DNA from: Mesorhizobium sp.
GTDB lineage: Bacteria; Pseudomonadota; Alphaproteobacteria; Rhizobiales; Rhizobiaceae
Assembly (NCBI RefSeq): GCF_017306545.1
Contig: NZ_JAFKID010000016.1
Location: 1-64,000, forward strand
Reading direction: 5' to 3'
DNA: 64,000 nt
Below, piece by piece: positions 27,515 through 35,197 of the stretch; within the stretch, counting starts at the first letter, position 1, and the number at the start of each line of letters is the position of its first letter. The translations under genes and the position numbers were made by a program. The notes below the pieces were generated by a model, which did not search any database, was not told where the DNA came from, and saw only the letters and a list, made by a program, of their open reading frames with translations.

Positions 27515-28611
27515 CGACGGCGACGTTCCAGAAGACGAAGCGCGACTACAGCCTTGTCGGCGAAAGCACCAGACGCGCCATCGAGACGGGGTTGGCCTCG
27601 GCCGAATGGTATCACACCGACGTGCCCCGCAAGGTGATGAAGGAACTGATGCAGCGCTCCGACGGGCCGGCGATCCGCGACACGATCCTGTGGATCGCGC
27701 TGATCCTCGGTTCGGCCGCCGGCGCGATCTATTTCTGGGGAACCTGGTGGTGCGTGCCGTTCTTCCTCGTCTACGGCGTGCTCTACGGGTCTTCCAGCGA
27801 TTCCCGCTGGCACGAATGCGGCCACGGCACCGCCTTCCGCACGCGCTGGATGAACGACGTCGTTTACCAGATCGCCTCCTTCATGCTGGTGCGCAATCCG
27901 GCGCAATGGCGCTGGAGCCATGCCCGCCACCACACCGACACCACCATCGTCGGCCGCGACGCCGAGATCGCCGTGATGCGTCCGCCGGACCTGTTGAAGG
28001 CGGCGCTGATGTTCACCGGCCTGCTCGATCTGCGCTATTCGCTGCCGACGCTTTTCCGCCAGGCCTTCGTCGGGCTGAACGCCGAGGAAAAGAGCTATGT
28101 GCCGGAAATGGAATTCCGCAAGGCGGTCGTCGCGGCCCGCTGGCATGTGGCGATCTACCTCGCAACCATCGCGGCGGCGCTCGCCATGCGCTCGTTCCTG
28201 CCGCTGATGCTGATCGGCGGGCCGCGCCTTTACGGCTCCTGGCACATGATCCTGACCGGCCTGTTGCAGCATGTCGGACTGGCCGACAACGTCACCGACC
28301 ATCGGCTGAACACGCGCACCGTCTACATGAACCCGGTCAGCCGCTGGATCTACTGGAACATGAACTACCACGTCGAGCACCACATGTTCCCGATGGTGCC
28401 CTATTACGCGCTGCCGAAGCTGCACGACCTCATCAAGCACGACCTGCCGCAGCCGAACCCCTCCATGTGGCACGCCTACCGGGAAGTGTGGCCGGTACTT
28501 TTGCGGCAGTTGAAATACGAGGACTATTACCTCAAGCGCGAACTGCCGCCGACGGCCAAGCCCTATCGCGACGAGTTCCACAACATGACGATCCCGGCCG
28601 CCGCCGAATGA
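27511..28611 (+). CDS. MocD-like membrane di-iron oxygenase (fatty acid desaturase fold), copy 1
   Basis: 366 residues. The three histidine clusters that hold two irons are intact: RWHECGHG, HARHHTD and YHVEHHMFP. Hydrophobic spans surround residues ~55-90 and ~215-245. Automatic annotation would call it fatty acid desaturase. The same fold covers alkane hydroxylases and MocD of Rhizobium rhizopine catabolism. It is translationally coupled to the DUF4432 gene. A close paralogue is encoded at 31188-32303 next to ferredoxin and reductase genes. I infer a monooxygenase that attacks an O-methyl group, drawing electrons from the MocE/MocF pair. Confidence 0.87.
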   Translation: MTTATFQKTKRDYSLVGESTRRAIETGLASAEWYHTDVPRKVMKELMQRSDGPAIRDTILWIALILGSAAGAIYFWGTWWCVPFFLVYGVLYGSSSDSRWHECGHGTAFRTRWMNDVVYQIASFMLVRNPAQWRWSHARHHTDTTIVGRDAEIAVMRPPDLLKAALMFTGLLDLRYSLPTLFRQAFVGLNAEEKSYVPEMEFRKAVVAARWHVAIYLATIAAALAMRSFLPLMLIGGPRLYGSWHMILTGLLQHVGLADNVTDHRLNTRTVYMNPVSRWIYWNMNYHVEHHMFPMVPYYALPKLHDLIKHDLPQPNPSMWHAYREVWPVLLRQLKYEDYYLKRELPPTAKPYRDEFHNMTIPAAAE

Positions 28612-28636
28612 GCCTGCCGCGCGAGAGAGGATATCC

Positions 28637-29434
28637 ATGAGCCGAAAGAGACCGACCATCGCCGACCTGAGAGCCGTCAAAGGCAAGCGGCAACTCACCA
28701 TGCTGCGCGTCACCACGATGGAGGAGGCGGAGGCCGCCGAGAAGGCCGGCATCGACATCGTGTCGATCACGCCCGAACTCATCCTCAATCCCGCTTACCG
28801 CGAGGTTGCACCCAGCCTGTTTTCCATGCCCGGCGAGAATTTTTACGAGATCGGCACCGCGGACGATTTCGTGCGCTGGTCGTTCAAAATGGTGAAGGCC
28901 GGCGCCGACGCCGTCTATTGCAGCGCCAGCACCGCCACCATCAAGCGCATGGCCGACGAGGCGATCCCGGTGATCGGCCATGTCGGGCTGATCCCGTCGC
29001 GGCGCACCTGGACCGGCGGCTTCAGGGCGGTCGGCAAGACGGCCGACAGCGCCATGGAAATCTTCGAGGCGGTCCGGCAGTTGGAAGCGGCGGGCGCCTT
29101 CGGGGCGGAGATCGAGGTGGTTCCCGTCGAGGTGGCCGAGGCGATCTCGAAGCGTACGTCGCTGTTTCTACTGTCCATGGGGGCGGGAACGGGCTGCGAC
29201 GCGCAATACCTGTTCGCCGAAGACATCCTCGGCGCCAATCGCGGCCACATGCCACGGCACTCCAAAGTCTACCGCAACTTCGCCGCAGAATACGACCGCT
29301 TGCAACAGGAGCGCATCGCTGCTTTCAGGGAATATGTCGCCGACGTCGAAAGCAAAGCCTATCCGGAGGAGAAGCACATCGTGCGCATGCCGCCGGCGGA
29401 ACTCAAAGCCTTCCTCGACCGGCTGGGCGATTGA
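28637..29434 (+). CDS. Divergent PanB-fold (ketopantoate hydroxymethyltransferase-like) protein
   Basis: 265 residues of the PanB TIM-barrel family. Conserved marks are IPVIGHVGLIPSR (PanB has GHLGLTPQ), GGFRAVGKT, EAAGAFGAEIEVVPVEVA with the catalytic-type Glu, and GAGTGCDAQYLFAEDILG. But the PanB metal site is changed: the VGDS motif is SITP, and the KLEGG motif is YCSAS. It is therefore unlikely to make ketopantoate. PanB moves a one-carbon unit on tetrahydrofolate. Placed between two putative demethylating oxygenases, this protein may handle the released formaldehyde or a keto acid; that is inference. It is the last plus-strand gene, 25 bases after MocD copy 1. Confidence 0.8.
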   Translation: MSRKRPTIADLRAVKGKRQLTMLRVTTMEEAEAAEKAGIDIVSITPELILNPAYREVAPSLFSMPGENFYEIGTADDFVRWSFKMVKAGADAVYCSASTATIKRMADEAIPVIGHVGLIPSRRTWTGGFRAVGKTADSAMEIFEAVRQLEAAGAFGAEIEVVPVEVAEAISKRTSLFLLSMGAGTGCDAQYLFAEDILGANRGHMPRHSKVYRNFAAEYDRLQQERIAAFREYVADVESKAYPEEKHIVRMPPAELKAFLDRLGD

Positions 29435-29500
29435 CCTCTACGGCGCCCGTCCGGTCGCCTGCCAATTCCGAACGAGCTATGCCGTTCCCGGTTCTTCCAA

Positions 29501-30730
29501 TCAGCCGCTGAGGAGCTTCTTCAGCTTGACGTCGGGCGAGGCGAGGGCGGCGGGGTCGGGCCGCGCGCCCTTGGCGATCAGCATTTCGGAGAGCCGGATG
29601 TCGCGCGCCACGGCATTGTCGGGACCGACGCCGCTTGCCGCGACGAGGCGGCCGTCGCCGGCGAGATGGAGCAGGATGAAGGCGTTTTCGCCAAGGTCGC
29701 GCCGGACTGTGCCGCTTCCCTCGTCGGCAAGCCCGGCGATCTGCATGGTCAGCTCGTACTGATCCGACCAGAACCACGGCACGGCGGAAACCGGCTCCTC
29801 GTGGCCGAGCATGTTCTTGGCGGCGAGCGTTCCCTGCTCCAGCGCGCTGCGCCAGGCCTCCAGCCGCACGCGCCGCCCGCCATAGACGGCAAGGGGAAAG
29901 GAGCAGCAATCGCCGGCGGCGAAGATCGCCGGATCGGAAGTGCGGAGCATGGCATCGACGGCGATTCCGTTGTCGATCCTCAGTCCCGCGGCTTCGGCCA
30001 GATCGGTTCTTGGCACGGCGCCGATGCCGATGACGGCAAGATCGGCATCGATCATGCGGCCGTCGGCAAGCGTCAGGCGCACCTTTCGGCCGTCGTCGTT
30101 GATCGCCGCGATACCGGCGCCGCACAGAATCTTCGCGCCGTGCGCCTCATGCGCGGCGTGGACCACGGCGGCGATCTCGGCCGGCACGCCGCGCATGAGG
30201 ATGCGCGGCTGCGCCTCGATGACGATGACGTCGACGCCCAGCCGGCGCGCCGAGGCGGCCAGTTCCAGCCCGATGAAGCCGCCGCCGATGACGGCGATGC
30301 TGCTTTGCGGCTTGAGGTGCTGCCGGATGGCCAGCACATCGCTGAACGTCCTCAGATAGACACAGCGCTTGCCCAGCCCCGGCATCGGCAGCTTGCGCGG
30401 TGCGGCGCCCGTCGCCAGCAGCAGTTTGTCGTAGGCAAGCTCGCCGCCACCGGCCAGTTTCACCCGTTTCGCCACGCTGTCGACGGACTCGACCGTAACC
30501 GAGCGCAGGTGGGTGATGGTCTTTTCCACGAGGTCCGCCTCGCTGGCGATCGCCTTGACCGCAGGGGCGTCCGCCACCATGGCGTCCTTCGACAGCGGCG
30601 GGCGTTCGTAGGGCAGGTGCGGCTCGTCGCCGATCAGCGTCACCGGCCCGTCATAGCCGAGCTCGCGCAGCGTCAGCGCCGCGCGCCCGCCGCATTCCCC
30701 GGCGCCGATGATGACCATCCCCCCGCTCAT
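29501..30730 (-). CDS. FAD-dependent ferredoxin reductase (MocF-like)
   Basis: 409 residues. The N-terminal FAD site is MVIIGAGECGGRAAL, the NAD(P)H site is IAVIGGGFIGLELAAS, and the late FAD motif is IFAAGDCCSFPL. This is the layout of ferredoxin/rubredoxin/putidaredoxin reductases. The start MSGGMVIIGAGE at 30730 was chosen because the fold begins at once. It follows the Rieske ferredoxin gene by 62 bases, with a 44-base hairpin repeat in the gap, and is the third gene of the minus-strand unit oxygenase - ferredoxin - reductase. It should pass electrons from NAD(P)H to the ferredoxin. Confidence 0.9.
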   Translation of the reverse strand: MSGGMVIIGAGECGGRAALTLRELGYDGPVTLIGDEPHLPYERPPLSKDAMVADAPAVKAIASEADLVEKTITHLRSVTVESVDSVAKRVKLAGGGELAYDKLLLATGAAPRKLPMPGLGKRCVYLRTFSDVLAIRQHLKPQSSIAVIGGGFIGLELAASARRLGVDVIVIEAQPRILMRGVPAEIAAVVHAAHEAHGAKILCGAGIAAINDDGRKVRLTLADGRMIDADLAVIGIGAVPRTDLAEAAGLRIDNGIAVDAMLRTSDPAIFAAGDCCSFPLAVYGGRRVRLEAWRSALEQGTLAAKNMLGHEEPVSAVPWFWSDQYELTMQIAGLADEGSGTVRRDLGENAFILLHLAGDGRLVAASGVGPDNAVARDIRLSEMLIAKGARPDPAALASPDVKLKKLLSG

Positions 30731-30746
30731 GGATCTATCCTGTCTC

Positions 30747-30790
30747 GCAATTCCGGACGGAAAACCGGTTCCCACTTTTCCTGGAATTGC
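30747..30790 (-). repeat. Dispersed hairpin repeat B, copy 1
   Basis: A 44-base element bounded by GCAATTCC and GGAATTGC, with an inner stem GGAAAA/TTTTCC. A second copy of the same length is at 54975-55018; differences between the two fall in paired positions and keep the pairing. It sits between the ferredoxin and reductase genes, transcribed within their mRNA. Confidence 0.75.
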
Positions 30791-30792
30791 TC

Positions 30793-31107
30793 CTATCCAA
30801 CCTGGATCAGCACCTTGCCGCCTTCGATCTTCACCGGATAGGTTTTCAGGTTGACGCAGACGGGCGCGCCCTTGGCCTCGCCGGTCTTGTAGTTGAAGCG
30901 GCCGTTGTGTTTCGGGCATTCTATGATGTCGTCCATCACCAGCCCGCCGGAGAGATGGACCTGTTCATGCGTGCACAGGCCGTCGGTGGCGAAATACTCG
31001 TCGTCCGGCGACCGGTAGATGGCGAAAGTATGTCCCGCGTGATCGAAGCGGATAACGTCCTCCTCGTCGATGTCGTCCGCGCCGCAGGCTTCGATCCATT
31101 CACTCAC
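30793..31107 (-). CDS. mocE: MocE-type Rieske [2Fe-2S] ferredoxin
   Basis: 104 residues from the GTG at 31107, with GGGAGACGAG upstream; the longer open frame is the tail of the upstream oxygenase region. The Rieske site is complete: CTH in LCTHEQVHLSGG and CPKH in IECPKHNGRF, 16 residues between the two halves. It is soluble with no membrane anchor, as in oxygenase ferredoxins. Length and order match the MocE family of 2Fe-2S ferredoxins from rhizopine catabolism. It is flanked by the MocD-like oxygenase (80 bases upstream) and the MocF-like reductase, so it should carry electrons between them. Confidence 0.93.
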   Translation of the reverse strand: MSEWIEACGADDIDEEDVIRFDHAGHTFAIYRSPDDEYFATDGLCTHEQVHLSGGLVMDDIIECPKHNGRFNYKTGEAKGAPVCVNLKTYPVKIEGGKVLIQVG

Positions 31108-31187
31108 TTGCTCGTCTCCCTGGATGGTGTCTCTGGGGTATGGCGGAGACGGCGCCCGCTGCGCCGCCTCCATCAGCCTTGGGAGGC

Positions 31188-32303
31188 TTATTCGGCCGCC
31201 GCAAGCATGCGGTCGTCCTGGTGAAGCTCTTCGCGATAAGGCTTCGCCGTCGGCGGCAGCTCGCGGCGCAGGTAATAATCCTCGTAGCGGAGCTGGCGCA
31301 GGAAGGCAGGGATCATTTCCCTGTAGCCGGCCCAAATGGAAGGGCAGGGCGCCGGCAGGTCGTGCTTGATGAGGTCATGCAGTTTCGGCAGCGCGTGATA
31401 GGGCACCATCGGGAACATGTGGTGCTCCACATGATAGTTCATGTTCCAGTAGACGAAGCGGCTGACCGGGTTCATGTAGACGGTGCGGCTGTTGAGCCGA
31501 TGGTCGATGACGTTGTCGGCCAGCCCGCCATGTTGTAGCAGGCCGGTCAGCACCATGTGCCAGGCGCCGTAGAGGCGCGGCAATCCGACCAGCATCAGCG
31601 GCAGCCATGAGTGCAAAGCGAGCGCGAGCGCTACGGTGGCCAAATAGATGGCCAGCCAGATGCGGGCGACGCGGATCGCCTTCGGCCGCTCGGATTCGGG
31701 AATGAAGGTGGCTTCCTCGGCGCCGATGACGCCGGCGGCGTTGCGCGCCATGTCGGCCATCGCGTGCCAGGCGTCGAGGATGCCGACGAAATTCAGCACC
31801 AGCCGCGCAAGGTCCGACGGCCGCATGACGGCGATTTCGGGATCGCGGCCGACGATGACGGTGTCGGTGTGGTGGCGGGTGTGGCTCCAGCGCCATGTCA
31901 CCGGGTTGCGCATGATCATGAAGCAGGCGACCTGGTAGACGGCGTCGTTCATCCACTGCGTGCGGAAGGCGGTGCCATGGCCGCACTCATGCCAGCGTGA
32001 GTCCGACGAGGAGCCGTAGAGCACGCCGTAGGCGAAGAAGAACGGCACGCACCACCAGGTTCCCCAGAACCAGATGCCGCCGGCTGCGCTGACGACGAAG
32101 GCGGCAATCCAGATGGCGGTGTCGCGGATCGCCGGTCCGTCGGAGCGCTTCATCAGCTCCTTCATCTGCTTGCGCGGCACGTCGGTGTGATACCACTCGG
32201 CCGCCGCAAGGCCGTTCTCGACGGCAAGCCGGGAATCGCGGCCGATCAGGCTGTAATCCCGCTTGTTTGGCCGCACAGCGGCGCCGGTGACGGCTATGCC
32301 CAT
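31188..32303 (-). CDS. MocD-like membrane di-iron oxygenase (fatty acid desaturase fold), copy 2
   Basis: 371 residues, a close paralogue of the protein at 27511-28611 along its whole length, with the same histidine boxes RWHECGHG, HTRHHTD and YHVEHHMFP. The main differences lie at the N-terminus, around residues 185-225 and at the C-terminal tail. The ATG at 32303 follows GGGAGGTGGAG. It heads the minus-strand unit that continues with the Rieske ferredoxin and reductase, which is the MocDEF order, and is divergent from the second LacI gene. I read it as the catalytic part of a three-component O-demethylase rather than a lipid desaturase. Confidence 0.88.
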   Translation of the reverse strand: MGIAVTGAAVRPNKRDYSLIGRDSRLAVENGLAAAEWYHTDVPRKQMKELMKRSDGPAIRDTAIWIAAFVVSAAGGIWFWGTWWCVPFFFAYGVLYGSSSDSRWHECGHGTAFRTQWMNDAVYQVACFMIMRNPVTWRWSHTRHHTDTVIVGRDPEIAVMRPSDLARLVLNFVGILDAWHAMADMARNAAGVIGAEEATFIPESERPKAIRVARIWLAIYLATVALALALHSWLPLMLVGLPRLYGAWHMVLTGLLQHGGLADNVIDHRLNSRTVYMNPVSRFVYWNMNYHVEHHMFPMVPYHALPKLHDLIKHDLPAPCPSIWAGYREMIPAFLRQLRYEDYYLRRELPPTAKPYREELHQDDRMLAAAE

Positions 32304-32469
32304 CTCCACCTCCCTTGCAGCGCCCCTGCTGGACCCTATGGCGGGCTGCGTGGAATTCACTGTCTTTAAAATAGCAAGGGCAGCCAAATTGCTCAATAAC
32401 CATCATTCATATTGCAATGAATTCTATCATTATCTATCATATCCGCGACGAACCGGCAGACCTGTTCCC
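32304..32469. promoter_or_regulatory. Divergent promoter between MocD copy 2 and LacI
   Basis: An AT-rich 166-base gap. It carries ACCATCAT at 32399-32406, the inverse of the ATGATGGT words at 21210 and 21242, and a nearby TATCATTATCTATCAT pattern (inverse TGATAG, also seen near 21220). These are candidate operators shared by the two LacI proteins; no experiment supports them. Confidence 0.4.
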
Positions 32470-33501
32470 ATGGTGAAGCGCTCGACCATTGCCGATCTCG
32501 CCCGCGCCGCCGGTGTCAGCGTCGCCACCGTAGATCGCGTCCTCAACGGCCGGCTGCCGGTGCGCGAGGATACGGCCCGGCGCGTCTATGAGGCGGCGAC
32601 GGAAATCGGCTTTCACGCCGCCGGCCTGATCGGCCGGCGCCTGCACCGCGATCTGCCGGAACTGCGGCTCGGCTTCCTGCTGCTCAGGCCCGACGATCCG
32701 TTCTACCGCGCCTTCGCCGCCGAACTGGAGGAAGCGGTTGCCCGCGCGCCGCGCTTTCGCGGCACGGCGGCGATCGACTTCACCGAAACGCTTTCGCTGG
32801 ACGAGATCGTCGAGCGGCTACGCCGCCTTGCGGCACGATCGCGCGCCGTCGCCGTCGTCAGCCCCGATCATCCGATCCTGACGAGAGCGGTGGAGGAACT
32901 GAAGCGGAAGGGCATTCCGGTCTTCGCGCTGCTGTCGGATTTCGCCGCCGGCGTGCGGGAGGGCTATGTCGGCGTCGACAACCTCAAGGTCGGGCGCACA
33001 GCCGCATGGATGATCGCCACCGGCGCGAAACGGCCGGGCAAGGTGGCGCTGTTCGTCGGCAGCCACCGCTTCCATGGCCACGAATTGCGCGAGATCGGCT
33101 TCCGCGCCTTCTTCCGCGAGCATGCGCCGGACTTCACCGTCATGGAGACGCTGGTCAACCAGGAATCGCACCAACTCACCCACGACGCGCTGGTCCAGCT
33201 TTTGCGCCAGGACGGCGACCTCGCCGGCTGCTATATCGCCGGCGGCGGCGCGGAAGGCGGGATTTCGGCGCTGCGCGAGATTCGGCCGGTGCGCAAGCCG
33301 GTGATGGTTTGCAACGAGATCACCGCCGACCGGCGCGTCGCCCTTGCCGAAGGCCTGCTGACCATGGTGATCGACACACCGCTCAGGCCCCTTTGCGCGG
33401 AACTGGTGGACCTGATGGCGCATGCGCTGGAAAACGGCGCGGCGGGCACACAGGGACAGACCTTCGTGCCGTTCGGCGTCTATCTTCCCGAGAGCGTATG
33501 A
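32470..33501 (+). CDS. LacI family transcriptional regulator (right end of moc-like locus)
   Basis: 343 residues from the ATG at 32470; the frame is open further upstream but crosses the promoter. The helix-turn-helix reads STIADLARAAGVSVATVDRVLN and the hinge helix follows. The sensor domain has VGVDNLKVGRTAAWMI and VALFVGSHRFHGHELREIG, strikingly like the first LacI at 19951 (IGIDNRAAGRLAGYVM, SLSYRGHEERE). It is divergent from the oxygenase - ferredoxin - reductase unit, which it presumably represses. Two related regulators at the two ends suggest that uptake and demethylation are switched by the same or related ligands. Confidence 0.93.
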   Translation: MVKRSTIADLARAAGVSVATVDRVLNGRLPVREDTARRVYEAATEIGFHAAGLIGRRLHRDLPELRLGFLLLRPDDPFYRAFAAELEEAVARAPRFRGTAAIDFTETLSLDEIVERLRRLAARSRAVAVVSPDHPILTRAVEELKRKGIPVFALLSDFAAGVREGYVGVDNLKVGRTAAWMIATGAKRPGKVALFVGSHRFHGHELREIGFRAFFREHAPDFTVMETLVNQESHQLTHDALVQLLRQDGDLAGCYIAGGGAEGGISALREIRPVRKPVMVCNEITADRRVALAEGLLTMVIDTPLRPLCAELVDLMAHALENGAAGTQGQTFVPFGVYLPESV

Positions 33502-33616
33502 CGGCCTGTTTGCCGGCGTTTTCGAGACAAACCGCCTTCACGCTTACTGTCGGCCATGACGACGATCGCTTAACAGCCGCCGCAGGCTGTTCTCGAAAGG
33601 CTCATATGGGGAACGA

Positions 33617-33693
33617 TGGTAGCGGAGGAGGGATTTGAACCCCCGACACAAGGATTATGATTCCTCTGCTCTAACCAACTGAGCTACTCCGCC
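33617..33693 (-). tRNA. tRNA-Met (CAT), elongator type
   Basis: A 77-base tRNA on the minus strand. Acceptor arm GGCGGAG pairs with CTCCGCT before an encoded CCA; the D-arm is GCTCAGTTGGTTAGAGC; the anticodon loop ATCATAA gives CAT; the T-arm is GGGGGTTCAAATCCC. The elongator tRNA-Met of alphaproteobacteria has this form. A lysidine-type tRNA-Ile(CAT) is the main alternative. Confidence 0.95.
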
Positions 33694-34070
33694 CCGCGCC
33701 GAAGCCCCGATCGGCTGGCCCTTCGGCAAGGTCGCGCGGATATAAGGTTGAGCCGCCTGATGTGTCAAGCACATAGACTTCGCTATTCAACTGTCTCCAG
33801 TCGGGGTGGTCGCGACGATGGAGAAGCATGTCTGTGCGCTTTCCTTTCCGGCTTCGGTCGCGGGTCGAATGGCCGTTCAAGGCGAATGACGGGCGCTCGT
33901 GGACGGCGGATGGACGGTCGATGTGCGGATCGGTCCGCGGCGATGCCGTATCTTGCACAATTGGCGCAAGTTGGCCGCATTTGTAACCGTATCTGGAGGC
34001 TGGCGGGGTTGAGTTCGCGCATGCGCGCCGCTATGTCTCAGCCACGGATTTTTTTTGAGTTTTCGATTTG
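33694..34070. other. Intergenic region between tRNA and oxidoreductase gene
   Basis: 377 bases. It holds the minus-strand tRNA promoter at its left side. Short frames here have poor codon character. No terminator, repeat or RNA gene was recognised. Confidence 0.4.
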
Positions 34071-35045
34071 ATGAAACCGCGTTTGGCAGTTCTCGGGTGC
34101 GGGTATTGGGGCTCCAACCACATTCGCACGCTGAAGGGGCTTGGCGTACTCCACGCGGTTTCCGATCTTAACCGGGCTCGCGCCGAAGGCTTTGCCAGCG
34201 AACAGGATTGCCTGGCGATCGAGCCGGAGGCGCTGTTTTCCCGCGACGACGTCGACGCGATCGTTCTGGCGCTGCCGCCGCAGTTCCATGCGGAAATGGC
34301 GATCCGTGCCGTCGAGGCCGGCAAGGACGTGCTGGTCGAGAAGCCCGTTGCGCTGACTGTGGCAGATGCCGAGCGCGAGGTCGCCATCGCCAAGGCTCGC
34401 GGGCGCATCTTCATGGTCGGCCATGTACTGCGCTTCCATCCCGCCTTCGAGAAACTGAAATCGCTGGTCGATGCCGGCGAACTCGGCGAGGTGCGCTACA
34501 TCCATTCGCACCGGCTGGGGTTGGGAAAGTTTCATACCGAGAACGATGCGCTGTGGGACCTGGCGCCGCACGACCTGTCGATGATCCTCGCCATTACCGG
34601 CACCGAGCCGATCGAGGTGCGCGGCGAAGGGGCCGCGCTGCTCGATCATCTCAGCGATTTCGCGCATCTGCACATGCTGTTTCCGAACGGCCTGCACGGC
34701 CATCTCTTTGCGTCGCGGCTTAACCCTTACCGCGAGCGGCGGCTGACGGTGGTCGGCAACAAGGCGATGGCCGTGTTCGACGACGTCGAGCCGTGGGAAC
34801 GCAAGCTCGCCGTTTATCGTCATGCGGTGTGGCAGGACAGCGGCCACTGGGCCTTTACCGCCAATGAGCCGACTTACGTGCCGGTGGAGCAGGGCATGCC
34901 GCTGACGCGGGAACTGGAGCATTTCCTCGATTGCATCCGCACTCGCAACGAGCCGAGGACCGACGGCGAAGAAGCCGTCCGCGTTCTGCGCATCCTGACG
35001 GCCGGCACCGTCAAGCATGACCGGTTCAGCAACAAGCACGCCTGA
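34071..35045 (+). CDS. Gfo/Idh/MocA family oxidoreductase (UDP-sugar 3-dehydrogenase-like)
   Basis: 324 residues. The Rossmann start LAVLGCGYWGSNHIRTL, the EKPVAL motif and the LAPHDLSMILAI active-site region define the family. GCGYWG at the N-terminus and the overall length resemble WlbA-type UDP-N-acetylglucosaminuronate 3-dehydrogenases that act in surface polysaccharide synthesis, rather than the catabolic enzyme at 21379. The ATG at 34071 was preferred to a TTG three bases earlier. It stands alone between the tRNA and mnmA, with no sugar-transferase neighbours, so its pathway is open. Confidence 0.83.
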   Translation: MKPRLAVLGCGYWGSNHIRTLKGLGVLHAVSDLNRARAEGFASEQDCLAIEPEALFSRDDVDAIVLALPPQFHAEMAIRAVEAGKDVLVEKPVALTVADAEREVAIAKARGRIFMVGHVLRFHPAFEKLKSLVDAGELGEVRYIHSHRLGLGKFHTENDALWDLAPHDLSMILAITGTEPIEVRGEGAALLDHLSDFAHLHMLFPNGLHGHLFASRLNPYRERRLTVVGNKAMAVFDDVEPWERKLAVYRHAVWQDSGHWAFTANEPTYVPVEQGMPLTRELEHFLDCIRTRNEPRTDGEEAVRVLRILTAGTVKHDRFSNKHA

Positions 35046-35197
35046 CGGCGTTGCGCGGACCGAATCCCTTACCGGCATTGGCTATCACAGGCTTCGAAGC
35101 GCGGCGCGGTTTTGCGCTTCCTTGCTGTGTTCGTTTCCGTGAGCAGGGGCTTATCGGGAAGCCTGCCATCGCGACCGTTAGATTAGAGAGGCTCGCT

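Noticed and set aside
27511..32303. Lipid desaturation as the function of the two desaturase-fold proteins
   Set aside because: Their neighbours (Rieske ferredoxin, reductase, cyclitol-type importer, MocA and MocC relatives) point to substrate oxygenation; no lipid genes are nearby.
33617..33693. tRNA-Ile2 with lysidine-modified CAT anticodon
   Set aside because: The acceptor and anticodon stems match the elongator tRNA-Met pattern better; a tRNA classifier would settle it.
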